Positions 62,501-64,000 of a DNA stretch of 64,000 nucleotides are shown here, in pieces; positions within the stretch are counted from its first letter, which is position 1; each line of letters begins with the position of its first letter. The stretch is from Azadirachta indica (lineage: Eukaryota; Streptophyta; Magnoliopsida; Sapindales; Meliaceae), in the NCBI GenBank assembly GCA_022749755.1, contig CM040449.1, positions 6,343,157 through 6,407,156 of the forward strand, written 5' to 3'. A program made the translations under genes and the position numbers. The notes under the pieces are model-generated. The model was not told the origin of the DNA. It made no database searches and worked only from the letters and a program-made list of their open reading frames with translations.

Positions 62501-64000
62501 AAAATTCATATCTACATGCCTATAATGCGTTCTCTCGTAGGTATTTATTAATTAGCGAATTAACTTACCCAATGAAACGACTAATCTAACAGGTCCATTG
62601 CCCAACAAAGCTACGTATTAGCTAGCTAGCTAGATGTTACATTACATATAAGATGGGACAAGACAACTCAATTACTTTGAATCAATTAAACGTACAAAGT
62701 ACATCCGAAATTAATTGTGTTCATTTACCCGTTGTCATTTCAGGAATCTGTATACAGTAAACTAATTCCAAAATTTCCTGTCTATGCCCTTATTTATTTC
62801 CAATTAGTTACCAATTGTACTTCAGTATGTAACAACCAAGTTCTTTCAAGTTTCCACTATGAATAAAATCACCAAAGAGCAACATAATACATGTATACCT
62901 ATAATATTTGTAATTTGAGTGTTAAAACCCTAGTAAGTATATATTTAATTCAACGGTGTTAGTAGGTTTCTCTAATGGTCCAATTTTTGCTTTTAACTTT
63001 GCTCGACGTGGACGTGAAAGATATCTCACTGAAACTGAGCACTTACGAGTATTAATGCTTTTCTCTTTTATTTATTTACAATTAGAGTATTAGACATGTT
63101 TGTTAATGTCTGAAGGCATTAATACATGCAGAGCGAGCTGTAGACTGTCGTTTGAGTACCGAGGTGGTTTTAGCTTTCTGCGTGTAGGGCCCAATGTAAG
63201 CGCCACGGTGGCCCTAACATACCATGTGTGCTGCCCATGTCATCATCATGTCCCTTGTCCTACATCCACGTGGCATCACAGCTTACTTGTTCAGTCAAAC
63301 TTGTTGACCCGGAGAACAGTACGATCCTTAGAAATTATAATGACAAAGATGTACCAGTCTCCAAGATTTTATTTTAATTTTTCAATTTCGATTCCAATAA
63401 ATAGGACCTACTTTTACGAATAAATGACTTGAAAATAATTAAATAAGCAATAAATAATTAAATGCAGTACAATAAAGGACTTTTCCTTTTTGAAAAAAAT
63501 AATAAAGATAATTTTTCATAGTTTAATTTATAAATTATAAAATTTCTTGTGATTCGGAAAAGGGTCCTACCGTTTGGTAATAGACCCATCACTAACAAAT
63601 GCTCATAATGCCAATGCTGCCCTAAATCTTCATAATTCATGGACTGGTCCATACCTTATGTTCTTATAATATTATTATACACATATTCATCATATTAGTT
63701 TTTTTTTTTTTTTTTTTTGGGTTAAATTTAAAATAAAAAAGAGAGAGTCTAATTTAGAAGAGGACAATTCAAATGATTGATCCAGAGTCATCCTTCTATT
63801 TTCTTTTTGGACTAAGAAAGAAATTCCAAAGTTTTTATTTTATTTTTTGATCTGACTATTATGATTATTGTAGGCTTTGTCCAAAGAAAAAATAAAATAA
63901 AATAATATCTTAATTTTAGAAGGGACAGTTGCATCTGTTTTCAGACAACTTATACATCATCATGGAGTTACTAGTTAAAGGTTTTTAATTAATAATATGA
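59543..64000. other. Right-hand spacer, no gene recognised
   Basis: The first part holds the 5' UTR and promoter of the WAV3-like gene, including a CT-rich tract around 59,897-59,935 and a CACGTG G-box near 60,023. The remainder is AT-rich with poly(A)/poly(T) runs (61,848-61,865; 63,700-63,719). Short open frames here have no similarity I recognise. Confidence 0.5.
61114..61177 (+). repeat. Compound hexanucleotide microsatellite (TTTTTG)n-(TTTGTG)n
   Basis: About four TTTTTG units pass into about six TTTGTG units without interruption, so one repeat type apparently arose from the other by a single T-to-G change that then spread. Confidence 0.88.

Overview
This is nuclear DNA of a flowering plant. 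Genes are split by many introns, spacers are very AT-rich, and the window holds CC-NBS-LRR resistance genes, a plastid-targeted HEMA gene, a WAV3-type RING protein, SINE- and MULE-type elements and a Ty3/gypsy relic. The protein sequences look like a woody rosid eudicot, and Citrus or another Sapindales genus is my best guess, from recall only.

Layout. 1-19,839 (-): most of a symplekin/PTA1 (ESP4-like) gene, 24 coding exons resolved with consistent phase, running off the left edge. 20-35 kb: a tandem pair of CC-NBS-LRR (RGA-type) genes on the minus strand. The left copy (21,984-25,333) is a broken pseudogene and the right copy (31,164-34,673) is an intact intronless 1,169-aa gene. Between them sit two DNA transposons with the same terminal consensus: a 2.5-kb MULE-like element (26,208-28,683) and a 938-bp fold-back element (29,101-30,038), each with exact target-site duplications. 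35,507-36,983 (+): UFC1, the UFM1-conjugating enzyme, divergent from the intact NLR. 37,761-41,630 (-): an intron-bearing phosphoenolpyruvate carboxykinase copy with a missing start codon, a frameshift, a lost conserved block and a substituted metal-binding Asp, so probably a pseudogene. About 42.5-49.1 kb: a decayed LTR retroelement. The minus strand carries RNase H and integrase; the opposite strand carries a long decayed ORF, an arrangement known from the Tat lineage. Gag, protease and reverse transcriptase are gone. 51,472-54,289 (+): HEMA glutamyl-tRNA reductase, 3 exons, 539 aa. 57,083-59,542 (-): WAV3-like RING/vWA E3 ligase, 2 exons, 767 aa. 59.5-64 kb: no gene recognised.

The genes do not form a pathway. 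Symplekin (mRNA 3'-end formation), UFC1 (ufmylation), HEMA (tetrapyrrole synthesis) and the WAV3-like protein (ubiquitination in root growth) are independent single loci, separated by accessory DNA (NLR cluster, transposons, retroelement, PEPCK relic). I found no clearly novel biological system. The most notable signals are the fold-back element, two GC-AG introns in one polyadenylation-factor gene, the PEPCK relic that kept its introns, and the gutted retroelement with an antisense ORF.
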